Part shown: piece by piece, positions 35,580 to 46,980 of the stretch
Numbering within the stretch: position 1 is the stretch's first letter
Layout of the letters: every line of letters begins with the position of its first letter
Assembly (NCBI GenBank): GCA_030141605.1
Contig: JAQGDQ010000506.1
Coordinates: forward strand, 95,983 to 159,982
Length of the DNA stretch: 64,000 nucleotides
Source: Tubiluchus corallicola
Lineage: Eukaryota > Priapulida > Priapulimorpha > Priapulimorphida > Tubiluchidae
Direction of reading: 5' to 3'
Made by a program: the position numbers and the translations under genes
Notes under the pieces: generated by a model
Seen by the model: only the letters and a program-made list of their open reading frames with translations
Database searches by the model: none
Told to the model about the DNA's origin: nothing

Positions 35580-36864
35580 AATAGCTAAGTCTATTTTAGA
35601 CGTGCGTAGGCACAAAGCTGTTCTGTCTGTTATCAAGATGTCGGGAACGCCTTTAGTAGTTTACGTATATCCCAGTGAAAATAAATATTTACTTAAATCT
35701 GATTGCTCCTGTTTCTGCGATACCAAGAGGCTTGTTGGTAATGCTTGTTGATGGTCTTTGAAGAAATAGGGTTTCTTATTCCAAAAAAGACAGGCAAATC
35801 AAGCAGATTTTCTTGTTTTCTCCTCCTCGTTATGTATAACAGAGATAATATATGGAAAAGTATTCAAAAAAAGAGTCAGCCTCCTTTGTTGCTGGTAAAC
35901 TGGTAAATCCTGAGATTTAAATTGCCCTTGATAATTCATTGGTAAATCGGAAATACCAATAAGACTCAAACTCAGAAACGATTAGCATCATAAACCCTAT
36001 TTAAATAAATAAAATTTAACCAAAGTACGAGAATTGTAACATACGTATTTGTGGGCCAAGCTGAGCAAGCACTTCAGGTGCGTCTATGAACTATGAACTA
36101 TGAATTTATTTTCACACATCAAAAAATACAATATCAAACACATTAATAAACTTTAAATAAAATGATTTGAGTAGTGCGAGGTGAGTGTACGACCATACGG
36201 TCATTAACACACCCACCTTACTTAAATGAAAAAATGATTATAGTTATGCATGCTTCTGTAGATAACTCAATTTAATTAAGGATGAAGTAAATGATGTAAC
36301 AAATGGGCTATGGTGAGGGGGGGGGGCAAATTATAAGAATATTAGTGATTGTTTCGCAAAATTAATGTTACAATAATATATTAAAAAATTTTTGTATCAC
36401 TGGTATTTGGTGGTTATAAACTAAGAGCATTTTCCAAGTGGAAACAGCTATAGATATTGGCTGCGATGAATGAGTAATTTCATTTTAATTGATTTATACC
36501 TTTTATTAATAAAGTAACAAAGGTCGTAAAGATACCTATTTGTAAAAGAAAAACATTAGTGCAAAAAGACACACGTGCACAAAAAAGAGAAAAAAACTCT
36601 GGTTTTCTACGCCATTGAATATTTAGTAAGTAAAAATATCTTATATTGTTTGGTAGCTATTTTTAAAGAAGGAGAGGAAATGATTGTATTGGGTACACTA
36701 TTCCACAAAATAACTCCGTTGTTCATCATTCCGCATTATTATAGACTAAAACTATCGGACGAGAAATCTAACTTGATTCGATGCATAACAACTTAATCTT
36801 ATAAAGCTGATAGTAGTAGCAGCTTCGATAACATTTTTGCAATGAATGTAGCCAAAGCATCAGA
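35580..36864. other. No firm feature; LINE-tail-like traces
   Basis: A TATGAAC triplet repeat next to a TTTATTTTCACACATC block (about 36085-36125) and an ATTCCACAAAATAACTCCG block near 36700 recall LINE 3' tails at 11.5 and 62.2 kb. They are too weak to annotate separately. Confidence 0.3.
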
Positions 36865-37563
36865 ATAAGAACACACCGCATCCACTGCGTTCCCTCAAAA
36901 TAAGAACACACCGCATCCACTGCGTTCTCTCAAAATAAGAACACACCGCATCCACTGCGTTCTCTCAAAATAAGAACACACAGCATCCACTGCGTTCTCT
37001 CAAAATAAGAACACACCGCATCCACTGCGTTCCCTCAAAATAAGAACACACCGCATCCACTGCATTCTCTCAAAATAAGAACACACCGCATCCACTGCAT
37101 TCTCTCCTAAAATAAGAACACACCGCATCCACTGCATTCTCTCAAAATAAGAACACACCGCATCCACTGCGTTCTCTCAAAATAAGAACACACCGCATCC
37201 ACTGCGTTCTCTCAAAATAAGAACACACCACATCCACTGCATTCTCTCAAAATAAGAACACACCGCATCCACTGCGTTCTCTCAAAATAAGAACACACCG
37301 CATCCACTGTATTCTCTCAAAATAAGAACACACCGCATCCACTGCGTTCTCTCAAAATAAGAACACACCGCATCCACTGCATTCTCTCAAAATAAGAACA
37401 CACCGCATCCACTGCGTTCTCTCAAAATAAGAACACACCGCATCCACTGCATTCTCTCAAAATAAGAACACACCGCATCCACTGCGTTCTCTCAAAATAA
37501 GAACACACCGCATCCACTGCATTCTCTCAAAATAAGAACACACCGCATCCACTGCGTTCTCTA
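36865..37563. repeat. 35-bp minisatellite, ~20 copies, with dimer pattern
   Basis: The unit contains AAAATAAGAACACACCGC and ATCCACTGCGTTCTCTC. In the right half, copies alternate GCGTTCTC and GCATTCTC, giving a 70-bp higher-order unit. Confidence 0.95.
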
Positions 37564-37604
37564 GTCACTCCTGAATAATCATTTTTGCGGCTGCTTAAAG
37601 AGGA

Positions 37605-38110
37605 ATTTTAAAATATATTCTAAAGAACTTTCCATACAAAGTTATAATTTATACATTATAATATATACATTACTTAACATTACGCTTGCCAGTTTGAGAG
37701 ATTCGTGCAAATGAAAAAGAAAATTCTTGATGCCTAAAGTACTCGCGCCACTTTGTAAAACCCACTGAATCCCTATCCCAGTGTGCACCAGTGATTCACC
37801 AAAAACATGTTACTGATTTCATTTGACAATACAAAGTGATTTGAACTTTTCCTTAGTTGACGAAGACGAGCTACGCCCATGTTCTGAATATTTTTTCAAA
37901 CTTTGGGAAATGTTATTTAACTTATTTCAAAAAACTTCTCGTTAAAATGGCTGCACCTTACGGACATCACAGGAGTTTAAGTTTTCAGCGTTACACTGCT
38001 AACGCAGTCCTGTGTGCAATAAGACAGCATGTAATGGATATGAATTCCAATAAAAAAATTTCAAGCTTTTTTTTTCTAAAAAGTGTTTTCTGGTGCCTGA
38101 AAACAAACTT
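37605..38110 (+). mobile_element. Dispersed repeat family R1, copy 2
   Basis: Same orientation as the copy at 541; shares GTTAAAATGGCTGC, CATCACAGGAGTTTAA and the CAGCGTTAC block. A 96-codon frame across it is not coding, since the other copies do not keep it. Confidence 0.65.
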
Positions 38111-38213
38111 CGTATTACTAGGAAAAGACGTGTTACCACGACAATAGTTTTTTATGTGTAGCTCGGTACACTACAGGGCGATATCTAGTAATGCCAGGAC
38201 TTATTTATTATTC

Positions 38214-38764
38214 CATATCACGTTGAAAACACCGGTTCTCGCCTGATCACCGAAGTTAAGCAACGTAGAGCCTGGTTAGTACTTGGATGAGTGACCGCCT
38301 AGGAATACCAGGAGTTGTAGGTTTGTGGGATGCCACACTGTATCTCGACACTAGGCGGAGGAGATGCACAAGCAGCCAACGGCTAGAGGGCGGAGGAGGT
38401 CAAGTGACCCAACGGCCATGTGTAGAGGAGTAAACCTTCCAAATCAGGAGTGGAGCCCTGAAGGTGGACCAGTGCAGCATGCTCACTGACTCCGACAGTT
38501 CCTGCAGCCAACCTGGTGCCAAACGTATCACTCCGCTTTCTTTTGGACTACACCAGGAAGAAAGAGAGGGGGTTCCTGTTGTCTGAGCAACTCAGGATCT
38601 CCATACACCTTGCCCAGGCGTGCGCCCTGGAGAGGCCATTCCAGTGGTTCAAGGATCGCACTGCTAAGTCACAGTCGACGCTGCAGCTCCATCAATGTGA
38701 TCAATAACTGATTCTCTTGGCGCACACTCCATTGTCTTCCGAGGCAGAAGGATGCCAACCACAA
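38214..38764 (+). mobile_element. 5S rRNA-derived SINE (SINE3-like), copy C
   Basis: The 5S head lacks the first ~12 nt, then TCACGTTGAAAACACCGG to ACCGCCTAGGAATACCAGG. The full body ends GATGCCAACCACA. Flanked by ATTTATTATTC at 38203-38213 and 38765-38775, a perfect 11-bp target duplication. Longest copy (551 bp). Confidence 0.9.
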
Positions 38765-38775
38765 ATTTATTATTC

Positions 38776-39734
38776 TAATAGTAGCTCCACCGAAGCCTAA
38801 ATTATTGTCAAGATGAAACCACTCAGGTGAGAAGGCTGCAGTTCACCTGCAATTCACATGCGAAGTGTTTGTTCTTTACTACAGTTCAGGTGTCTAGAGG
38901 ATGGAATATGTTAAGCGACACCACGACGCAAGCACAGCTTCTTCCTGTTGAAATTTAGCTTTCTCAAGCATGCGAAAAAGACATTGTTAATGAAATTGTG
39001 AATAATTGTTAATGAAAAAATCATGTTAATGGTTGAGAAAGATGAGTTAATATGACCGTAACGAATCTGTAGTGAGAAAAGAAATATTGTAATATAACAC
39101 TGTAACTATCTCACAGTATTCACCTCGTGGGGATACTATAAAAAGTGCAATATCAGTAAATCAAGACATAACTAATTCATTGACAAGTAGAATTTAACGA
39201 CACAATTTAGCGAAGCGATTACTGACTAGATGTCACAATTAATAAAATATTCATGACTGATAAGGTAATTAAATGGTCATAAAACATTTAGTTATCAAAG
39301 CGACAAAACGAATTGATAACCATGTGTATCGTAGATTTGTGACTAGCTCCATTATATAGAAAAAGAGCTAAATTACAATATAAATTACAAAGAAAATCAA
39401 TTTTGCTGAAGTTATTACATGTATATAATAACTTCAGCTCCAGAATACGGTAAATTTTCTTTTATATAAAACAAACAAGCAGTTCGTTAATTGATTAGTT
39501 CAGCAGTTATCAGGAATTTTTCCAAATTGTTAGCTAAAATAAAATGAGAATTACCATGTTGTTCATATTTGATGCAAAACGTGCAAAAAATTTTCTCCAC
39601 CGATGACTTCTGGCTTCCTTCGGGCTACTTCTTGCTGCGTCGTCTCAAGCAAATTCCACGCATTAATTCTCAAGCAAATGACACTTTAATTAACACATTT
39701 TATGGCAAAATGTAGATGTACTTTAGAAAAAAAT
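38776..39734. other. No feature recognised
   Basis: A+T-rich, unique-looking. Confidence 0.5.
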
Positions 39735-40027
39735 GACGATGATGATGGTGGTGGTGGCGGTGGTGGTGGTGGTGATGATGGTGGTGGTGGTGGTGGTGGT
39801 GGTGGTGGTGGTGATGGTGATGGTGATGGTGGTGGTGGTGTTGGTGTTGGTGGTGGTGGTGGTAGTGGTGGTGGCGCTGGTGGTGGTGGTGGTGGTGGTG
39901 ATGGTGGTGGTGGTGGTGGTGTTGATGGTGATGGTGATGGTAATAATCGTAGCGGTGGCGTCGGTGGTCATCGTGATGATGATGATGGTGGTGGTGATGA
40001 TGATGATGATGATGACGGTGATGAATG
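39735..40027. repeat. (GGT/GAT)n trinucleotide tract
   Basis: GAT and GGT triplets with a few GTT and GCG. The poly-His/Gly/Val frames across it are artefacts. Confidence 0.95.
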
Positions 40028-40117
40028 AAGAGCATGCCGGTGCTGGAAGTGATGGTGAAGATCATACCAAAAAGGCTAAAGTTTACAATACCCAAACACA
40101 CAAGAAATTACTTCGTG

Positions 40118-40200
40118 AAGCTGATTAGGATTAGGGTTGGGGTTAGGGTCAGAAATAAGGTTGGGTTAGCGTTAGAGTTAGTGCTAGGGTTAGGGTCGGG
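40118..40200 (+). repeat. Degenerate interstitial telomere-like repeat (TTAGGG-type)
   Basis: Several GTTAGGGT and GGGTTGGGGTTAGG words in a row within ~80 bp, mixed with GTTAGAGTTAG variants. Confidence 0.6.
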
Positions 40201-40619
40201 GAGTTGTAAGCTCCCTCCCAAAAAAAAATAATACCTGGTTCAGATGATCTTTGATATTCTAGTTAAGAATCGAAGTCAGTCAAGCTCCACGCTTTGAGAG
40301 TTACGCAGCAATTACAGAATTCCTGATTCCTCATTCCATTATTCATTCCACGCTGTAAAATAATTCAAATGTTTACATTAAAGCAAAAATTTACATTTTA
40401 GTGTTTTTATATTCTACAGTTCATTGGCTAACAGCTAAATCAATGTTACTTTTGCATAAGTTTTGCCAAAGCACCAAAAAATTACAGTTCACCGCAATCT
40501 GGCGCCTGCAAATCAAAATGTTGGATCACGTCACTGTTGCTGTCTTAGTACGTAATTAGTTATGACGTCACTTCAGCATAAATCTTATAAAAAGAAGCAT
40601 GCGATGCATTTTAACTATA
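40201..40619. other. No feature recognised
   Basis: Contains a short R1-like word (AATCAAAATGTTGG, 40512) but no clear element. Confidence 0.4.
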
Positions 40620-41055
40620 GGTTTTACACGTCAAATGTAGACCTGCGTTAACTCAAATGTAGATTTAGGTAAATCAAAAGTGTCTTGGCAACTCAAATGT
40701 AGGCTTTGGTAGTTCAAATATGTTAACAATGGTTTTCAAGAAATCTTAAGCGTTTTTGGTAAGTCAACTGTAGACACATGTCAAGTCAAATGTGACATTG
40801 GTATCTCAAATGTGGATAAGTGTTAAAGTTTAAGGATGTTAAATTTAATCTTCTTTAATTTCAATGTAATAGTTGCTCCTAAGTTAAAATAACAACGTTA
40901 TAGGCCTACTTATAGATGCACTATCTTTGGTTTATCTTTTTTCTAATTTGCACTTAAATAACTTAATTACCGATTTATTCAAAGTATCGCATCTACATTT
41001 GACTTACCTAAGTCACATTTGAACTTTCCCGTGCCTACATTTGTCGTGTAAAACC
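40620..41055. mobile_element. 436-bp foldback-type MITE (R5) with inner CAAATGTAGA repeats
   Basis: The ends GGTTTTACACGTCAAATG and CATTTGTCGTGTAAAACC are inverted repeats differing at one position, flanked by TATA on both sides. Inside, TCAAATGTAGAC or close variants occur eight times in direct orientation on the left. Three inverted copies are at the right end. No coding capacity. A second, shorter copy lies at 59340-59632 in reverse. Confidence 0.75.
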
Positions 41056-41698
41056 TATATAATATGGAACTGTATTATTATGCATGAATATATTGGGGTC
41101 GAATATACATAGAACGTTGATTTTAAGTAGTTCGGCATAGAATATTAAAGATTTGCTAAATTTATAAAATTAAAACAGATTTTATTTTAATTGTACCACC
41201 CGTTGCAAGTTTTATTTCTGAATTTAGATGTTGAACATTGATAGACCAGAATTAATAATCAGTTTATATCAGTTTAATTAATTAATGACTGACCCTAACG
41301 GTTAATTAGTTGAAGGAGAAAGGCCCCGAAAAACTATGAATCAGCCATGATTCCTACCCAGAACCTTCAGGTTGCAGGGCGGATCATCTCCTTGTTAATA
41401 AACCTAGCGGCTTATATCAGTCATAGTCAACTATAGTCAAATAGACTATTATTCTCTAAAAATAGGGTACTTGCTAACCTTTGGCTTTGGTGAAACGTAA
41501 ACGCCCCATTCTATTCAAGGTTCATTCAGAGTTTTCAGTTTATTGTAGTGTCTTTACGTTCTTGCGTCTCTTCTGGTGCTTGCGTCAGTTAGAAACGGCG
41601 AGAAAGGCTACTGTTTAGTAAAATTTGGTTGCTTCTGTCTGTTGCTTTGACTTTCTTAATTACGTTTATGAGCAGCATCTTCTAAAGCATCTTCTAAA

Positions 41699-42153
41699 GC
41701 AGGGGTGTGCAAATTATCTGACTAGCCGGGCCACATTAAACTTTCCCGCAATTCCTGCGAGCCACAGGCAGCTTGATCAAGTACAGAAAGGCCTAATAAT
41801 GATTTTTTTTTGCATCCGACCTGCGTATATCATTACTACTACACTCAAGAAACTATTTTAGAAGTTATTAAAATTTATATTACAAACCATATATTTCTAC
41901 TTTCAGGACAGATAGTGGTAATTTCATTACAATGCATATTAGTAATCTGTATCACACAGTCTGTGTAGTACAGTGACATTAAGCTACAACCGCCTTGTAA
42001 TGGTTAATGGCATCCATTCTTGTAGAAAAAACTACCCGCACTATCTTTGGGATCGTGGCACGGACTTCAGCTGGATACACTCAATTAATCGCCCGGGCCG
42101 CACTTTCATTAGGTTGACAAATCTCTTTGCGGGCCGCACAAATTCTGGTGTTC
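41699..42153 (+). mobile_element. hAT-type MITE, copy 1, right end lost
   Basis: Begins CAGGGGTGTGCAAATTATC and follows the copy at 55051 closely (roughly 93% by eye) up to GGGCCGCACAAATTCT, where the right terminal repeat is missing. Confidence 0.8.
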
Positions 42154-42375
42154 AGTTTTGTCTGAACCTCTTGCGACACATACTATAGAAATGATCCTTA
42201 AAAGTATGAACCATTTCCTCCTTTATGAGCAACTTTTGTCAACGAATCGACAGACTAACGAATTAAAATGCTAAGAGGCCGTTGCTACCAACATGCGTGA
42301 GAAAACCAATACTTATGATGTCATTTAAGACGTCATACTTTACATTAGCGTATGGAAGAAAGATCACTGGATATC

Positions 42376-42902
42376 GTTGGCATCTTTCTGTCTCGGAAGA
42401 CAATGGAGTGTGCGCCAAGAGAGTCAGTCATTGATCACATTGATGGAGCTGCAGCGTCGACTGTGGCTGAGCAGTCCGATCCTTGAACCACTGGAGTGGC
42501 CTCTCCAGGGCGCACGCATGGGCAAGGTGTATGGAGATCCTGAGTTACCCAGACAACAGGAACCCCCTGTCTTCCTCCCTGGTGTAGTCCAAAGGAAAGC
42601 GGAGCGATACATTTGGCACCAGGTTGGCTGCAGGGGCTGCTGGAGTCAGTGAGCATGCTGCACTGGTCCGCCTTCGGAGCTCCACTCCTGATTTGGAAGG
42701 TTTACTCCTCTACACATGGCCGTTGGGTCACTTGACCTCCTCCGCCCTCTAACCGTTGGTTGCTTGTGCAGCTCCTCCGCCTAGTGTCGAGATACAGTGT
42801 GGACATCCCGCAAGCCTACACCACCTGGTATTCCTAGGCGGTCACCCATCCAAGTACTAACCAGGCTCTCCGTATCTTAACTCCGGTGTTTTCAACGTGA
42901 CT
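42376..42902 (-). mobile_element. 5S rRNA-derived SINE (SINE3-like), copy D
   Basis: On the minus strand the 5S head has lost ~17 nt (the part around TTCTCGTCTGATCACCG), then continues through GGATGGGTGACCGCC and the full body to GATGCCAAC. Flanked by ACTGGATATC at 42366-42375 and 42903-42912, a perfect 10-bp target duplication. Confidence 0.9.
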
Positions 42903-42912
42903 ACTGGATATC

Positions 42913-43264
42913 AACGCGTGATTTTAACGAACAGCAAAATGAACGCTCTCTTAATCTTGATATTGATAATCATACAAACATTGCGCAGTAATTTGGCTAA
43001 TTAATTGATTTTGTTGTTTTCAAATTGACAGCTAGTGTGTAAGCTACTAAACAACGCCCGACTTCTAAAGCATATCAGCCGTTCAGTGAATGTAATATTA
43101 TAGTACAATACTAGCTGAATTGCTGCTCTAGTTGTACTGACGCTAATGTTTGGTGTGAGTAGATTTTTTGTGGCTCACATTTCTATTATTAACCATTTTT
43201 GTGATGCTCTAGATATTTTTGAAATAAATGCTGCCATATTTGAAAAATGTTAATCAAAACTTGT
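42913..43264. other. No feature recognised
   Basis: Unique-looking sequence before the solo LTR. Confidence 0.5.
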
Positions 43265-43269
43265 GTGGG

Positions 43270-43638
43270 TGTTGTGGAGATCGCTGGCATCTGTTAGAAT
43301 TAAATAGAACATTGTAGAATGTTCCGTTAGAATAATCGTCTGACCGTGTGGAATGTTCTGGAAAGAAACTTCTAGAAGCTTCTCGGGCACGCTATATAAG
43401 GCGAAGCAGGCCGCTGAGAGAGACACACAGATTCACACGGATGCCACTTACACATTCTCTTGTATACTTGTATTTTCAGATACACGCAAACGTTTTCCAG
43501 ATTTTCACGTTTAGTGTAAACATTTCGTGTTCGTCCATACTTTTGTGTTGTAGAATTCTCGCTTAATAAACTAGTTTAATTTGATGAAGTGTTTTCTGGT
43601 TTTCTCTGCGAGCCTTCCGAGAGAAACAAAACACAACA
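43270..43638 (+). mobile_element. Solo LTR, 369 bp, copy 1
   Basis: Starts TGTTGTGGAG, ends ACACAACA, flanked by GTGGG on both sides (43265-43269, 43639-43643). It carries a promoter-like CTATATAAGGCG at 43392 and AATAAA at 43565, as expected of an LTR. It is ~90% identical, by eye, to the copy at 56115. Confidence 0.9.
43392..43403 (+). promoter_or_regulatory. TATA box of the solo LTR
   Basis: CTATATAAGGCG, conserved in the second copy (CTTATATAGGG region). Confidence 0.6.
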
Positions 43639-43670
43639 GTGGGCTTCTTCAACTTCGTTCATTTTAAAAA

Positions 43671-44020
43671 CTACACGCATAGTAAAAGTAGAAAATAAGA
43701 AACTGCAAAGACATTTGACTGGTATGTCCCCAAGGGTAAAAAATGACCATGCCCAAACGTCACCTCCTTGATATTAACTAAATGCCATTTAGAGTCTTTG
43801 GAAGGGATTTTGTAAAGTCGCGCAAACACACGTGTATGAGATGTGTATATGTTTATGCCTATCCTATATGTAGCTGTCCTTCCTGATACTGACCTTCCTA
43901 ATGGTCCTGATAGGCAGATTATAAAATCGGGAACCTTTAAGCGGAACAGGAAGAAGATGTCAGAAAACATTGTGAACTCATCCATCACCGTCCCGGAAAC
44001 GGATACATCTTGATGGTTCG
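43671..44020 (-). CDS. Possible coding fragment, unknown function
   Basis: A stop-free minus-strand stretch of ~110 codons includes SVSGTVMDEFTMFSDIFFLF and IPSKDSKWHLVNIKEVTFGH. Codon use looks less A+T-biased than its surroundings, and the two halves each contain a SVSG word, but I see no known motif, signal peptide or clear splice sites. It might be an old exon or a transposon remnant. Confidence 0.2.
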
Positions 44021-44099
44021 AAGGAAAAATGACGCATTGATTTTTTGGCGTATCAAAGTCTGTTTGGATATCTCTAGAGGTATCAAAGTTATTTGATAA

Positions 44100-44400
44100 C
44101 CCTGCACCAGGAGCAAAAAGCTGGCATTCTCTTCGGAAATTATAATAACAATCAATTACTAATCAACAAACGATTGGTTTTGTATGTCCGAAAACTAGGA
44201 CCCCGCACCAGGAGCAAAAAGCTGGCATTTTCTTCGGAAATTATAATAACAATCAATTACTAATCAACAAACGATTGGTTTTGTATGTCCGAAAACTAGG
44301 ACCCCGCACCAGGAGCAAAAAGCTGGCATTTTCTTCGGAAATTATAATAACAATCAATTACTAATCAACAAATGACTGTTTTTTATGTCCGAAAACTGAG
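44100..44400. repeat. 101-bp tandem repeat, three copies
   Basis: Units start at about 44101, 44202 and 44303 with GCACCAGGAGCAAAAAGC and end GTCCGAAAACTAGGACC. The third is truncated, and a stray fragment (CAGCAAATGACTGTTTTG) follows at 44480. Confidence 0.9.
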
Positions 44401-45867
44401 GTTGTATGTGGAGCGAGACTATTTAATACTGGAAGAAAATTAAACTGAGCAAGTATAAAAAAACAGATTTACCTCTGATCAGCAAATGACTGTTTTGTGC
44501 AAAAAATTTTTGGCAAAAAATTTGCGTATCAAGAAGTCATAATAAAGAAGCTATCTTCAGAGAGTGATATTCCACATTTATGATCATAAATTTAAACTGT
44601 AAATTTTGCTTAGGGCTTGACGGGTTTACAAAATGTAATTAAATCCTCTTTGTGGAAAGAAAGACATACATGCACCTGAAATTGCCTAAGCCACATCTGT
44701 TAGTTCAGTGTCCCACCTTAAACGCCTGATCTTGATTTTGGACTAGGATTACATTTCACCATAAACATTAATAATTAATATATAGACCAAGCTAAATGTT
44801 AGATTCGTGCTTGGATGAAAAGACATAATTTTAACGAATTTGCAAACAATTATGAACTAAATTTCATTATCTGTGTTCTACCTATCTGTGTATCCGAAAC
44901 GAAGTTAAATTCTTCTAAACCCATAGTTGTTGATACACTTTTGATCTCGTTGGTACCGTTGTCATTACCGCCGTCGGTAAATCGCATATATCTTTCCCGA
45001 AGACAACTTTCATTTTGTCTAAGTATTGTCGAAAATAACATATTTTTAAGTAAAATATGGTTTCATGATTTTATTCCATGTGTCTGTTGAATTAATCTAA
45101 ATTTGAGTTAAAGGCCAGGCGGTACGACTGACTTGGTTTAACTGCACTGGCATTTGAAGACAAAGCTAAGTGTTGGCTATATTGTAATTTAGTAAGGATA
45201 GCTAACTGCCTTAATGTAAGTTTATTTACACGAAGAACTTATGGCAAAAATTTTAAATTAGTGATGTCAACGACATTGTCTTCATTGAGCAGAAAGAGTT
45301 TTTATATGTGTGAGCAGAAAGACAAGAACATTTATAGAATTTGCTATGAAATAGTAATTGGAAAATTTACAGAATTATTTGTATTATAGTCAGCACAATT
45401 GAGGAAAAGATACCTAGCTAGTTCACGTAGTTGCTGTTTTGCGACCTGTAAGGAGACTTCACTTCATTATGTTGTTTATCGTTTGGAACTGTCTCGTAAT
45501 GTCGATAGCAAATGGAAAATACTATAATCTGCTATTTTAATTTCAGTTGTGGTTAATGTTAAAGCACAGGTTTTGTCCAAATTCTGTCCATATCGTTACA
45601 GTCTATTAATGGTCAGCCCCTGGTGTACGAAAATTCACTCTATGCGTAACAAATCGCAATCATATAGCATAAAAAGAAAATGATTCACTTATGTAATTGT
45701 CTATTTATCAGTTGATGTTCCATGAACTAAAATAATTGTTTGGTTAAAAATGCAATTGATCAAAAGCAAAGGAACTAGATAATTCTTGAATGTGATACCT
45801 AAAGATACCTATACATAACTATGTATATGTATAGTAGTCATTTCAAGTTATTTCCAAACTTTTTCAA
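44401..45867. other. No firm feature
   Basis: A+T-rich. A 63-codon minus-strand frame (45041-44850, with FTDGGNDNGTNEIKS) has gene-like composition but no recognisable domain or partner exon. Confidence 0.4.
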
Positions 45868-46082
45868 TAATCCAACACTAACACTAGGTATAACGAATAC
45901 ACTATTAAATTTTCAAGAACTAATGTTGTTAAACGCTTTATTTCCACTAATCGCCCTATAACTTGGAATAAATTACCTGAATATATCGAAACTTCTGTGT
46001 CAATTCATAAACTAAAAAAAATCTTAAATCACACATATTTGCCACATATTCCGAATGATCACTTTGAATGTGTGGATGTATA
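45868..46082 (+). mobile_element. LINE fragment, C-terminal end of the reverse transcriptase ORF
   Basis: The frame reads NTRYNEYTIKFSRTNVVKRF and then ITWNKLPEYIETSVSIHKLK, ending at TAA 46080-46082. The NTR....F...T....F...P..WN.LP......S...FK pattern is the usual end of CR1/L2-like LINE proteins. Everything upstream is gone. Confidence 0.7.
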
Positions 46083-46339
46083 ATGTATATACCAACATTA
46101 CTTCAGAGCATGTACATGCAAACATTCACTACTGTCAATTCACCTTATAAAACTATATAATATAATTGGCAATCAATTATGCCTCTTTTTATTTTATTCT
46201 TATTTTGGTTGTATTTATGCTTCGGAAATATTATCATGACTTAATCACCATCATAACATCATCGTACTAACATTTGTCATTCATGTATTCCTCATCAACA
46301 TGCTGAATTTCTACCTTTTGCACTTTGTCTCATTCTAGA

Positions 46340-46980
<641 letters not shown>

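Noticed and set aside
34860-35751. Poly-Val, poly-Leu, poly-Asn and poly-Thr frames
   Set aside because: Trinucleotide tract read in every frame.
36865-37563. CRISPR-like regular repeat
   Set aside because: Head-to-tail copies with no unique spacers, in a eukaryotic context.
37857-38147. 96-codon frame
   Set aside because: Lies in the R1 repeat; the other copies do not keep the frame.
39700-40128. Poly-His, poly-Gly and poly-Val frames
   Set aside because: GGT/GAT repeat artefacts.
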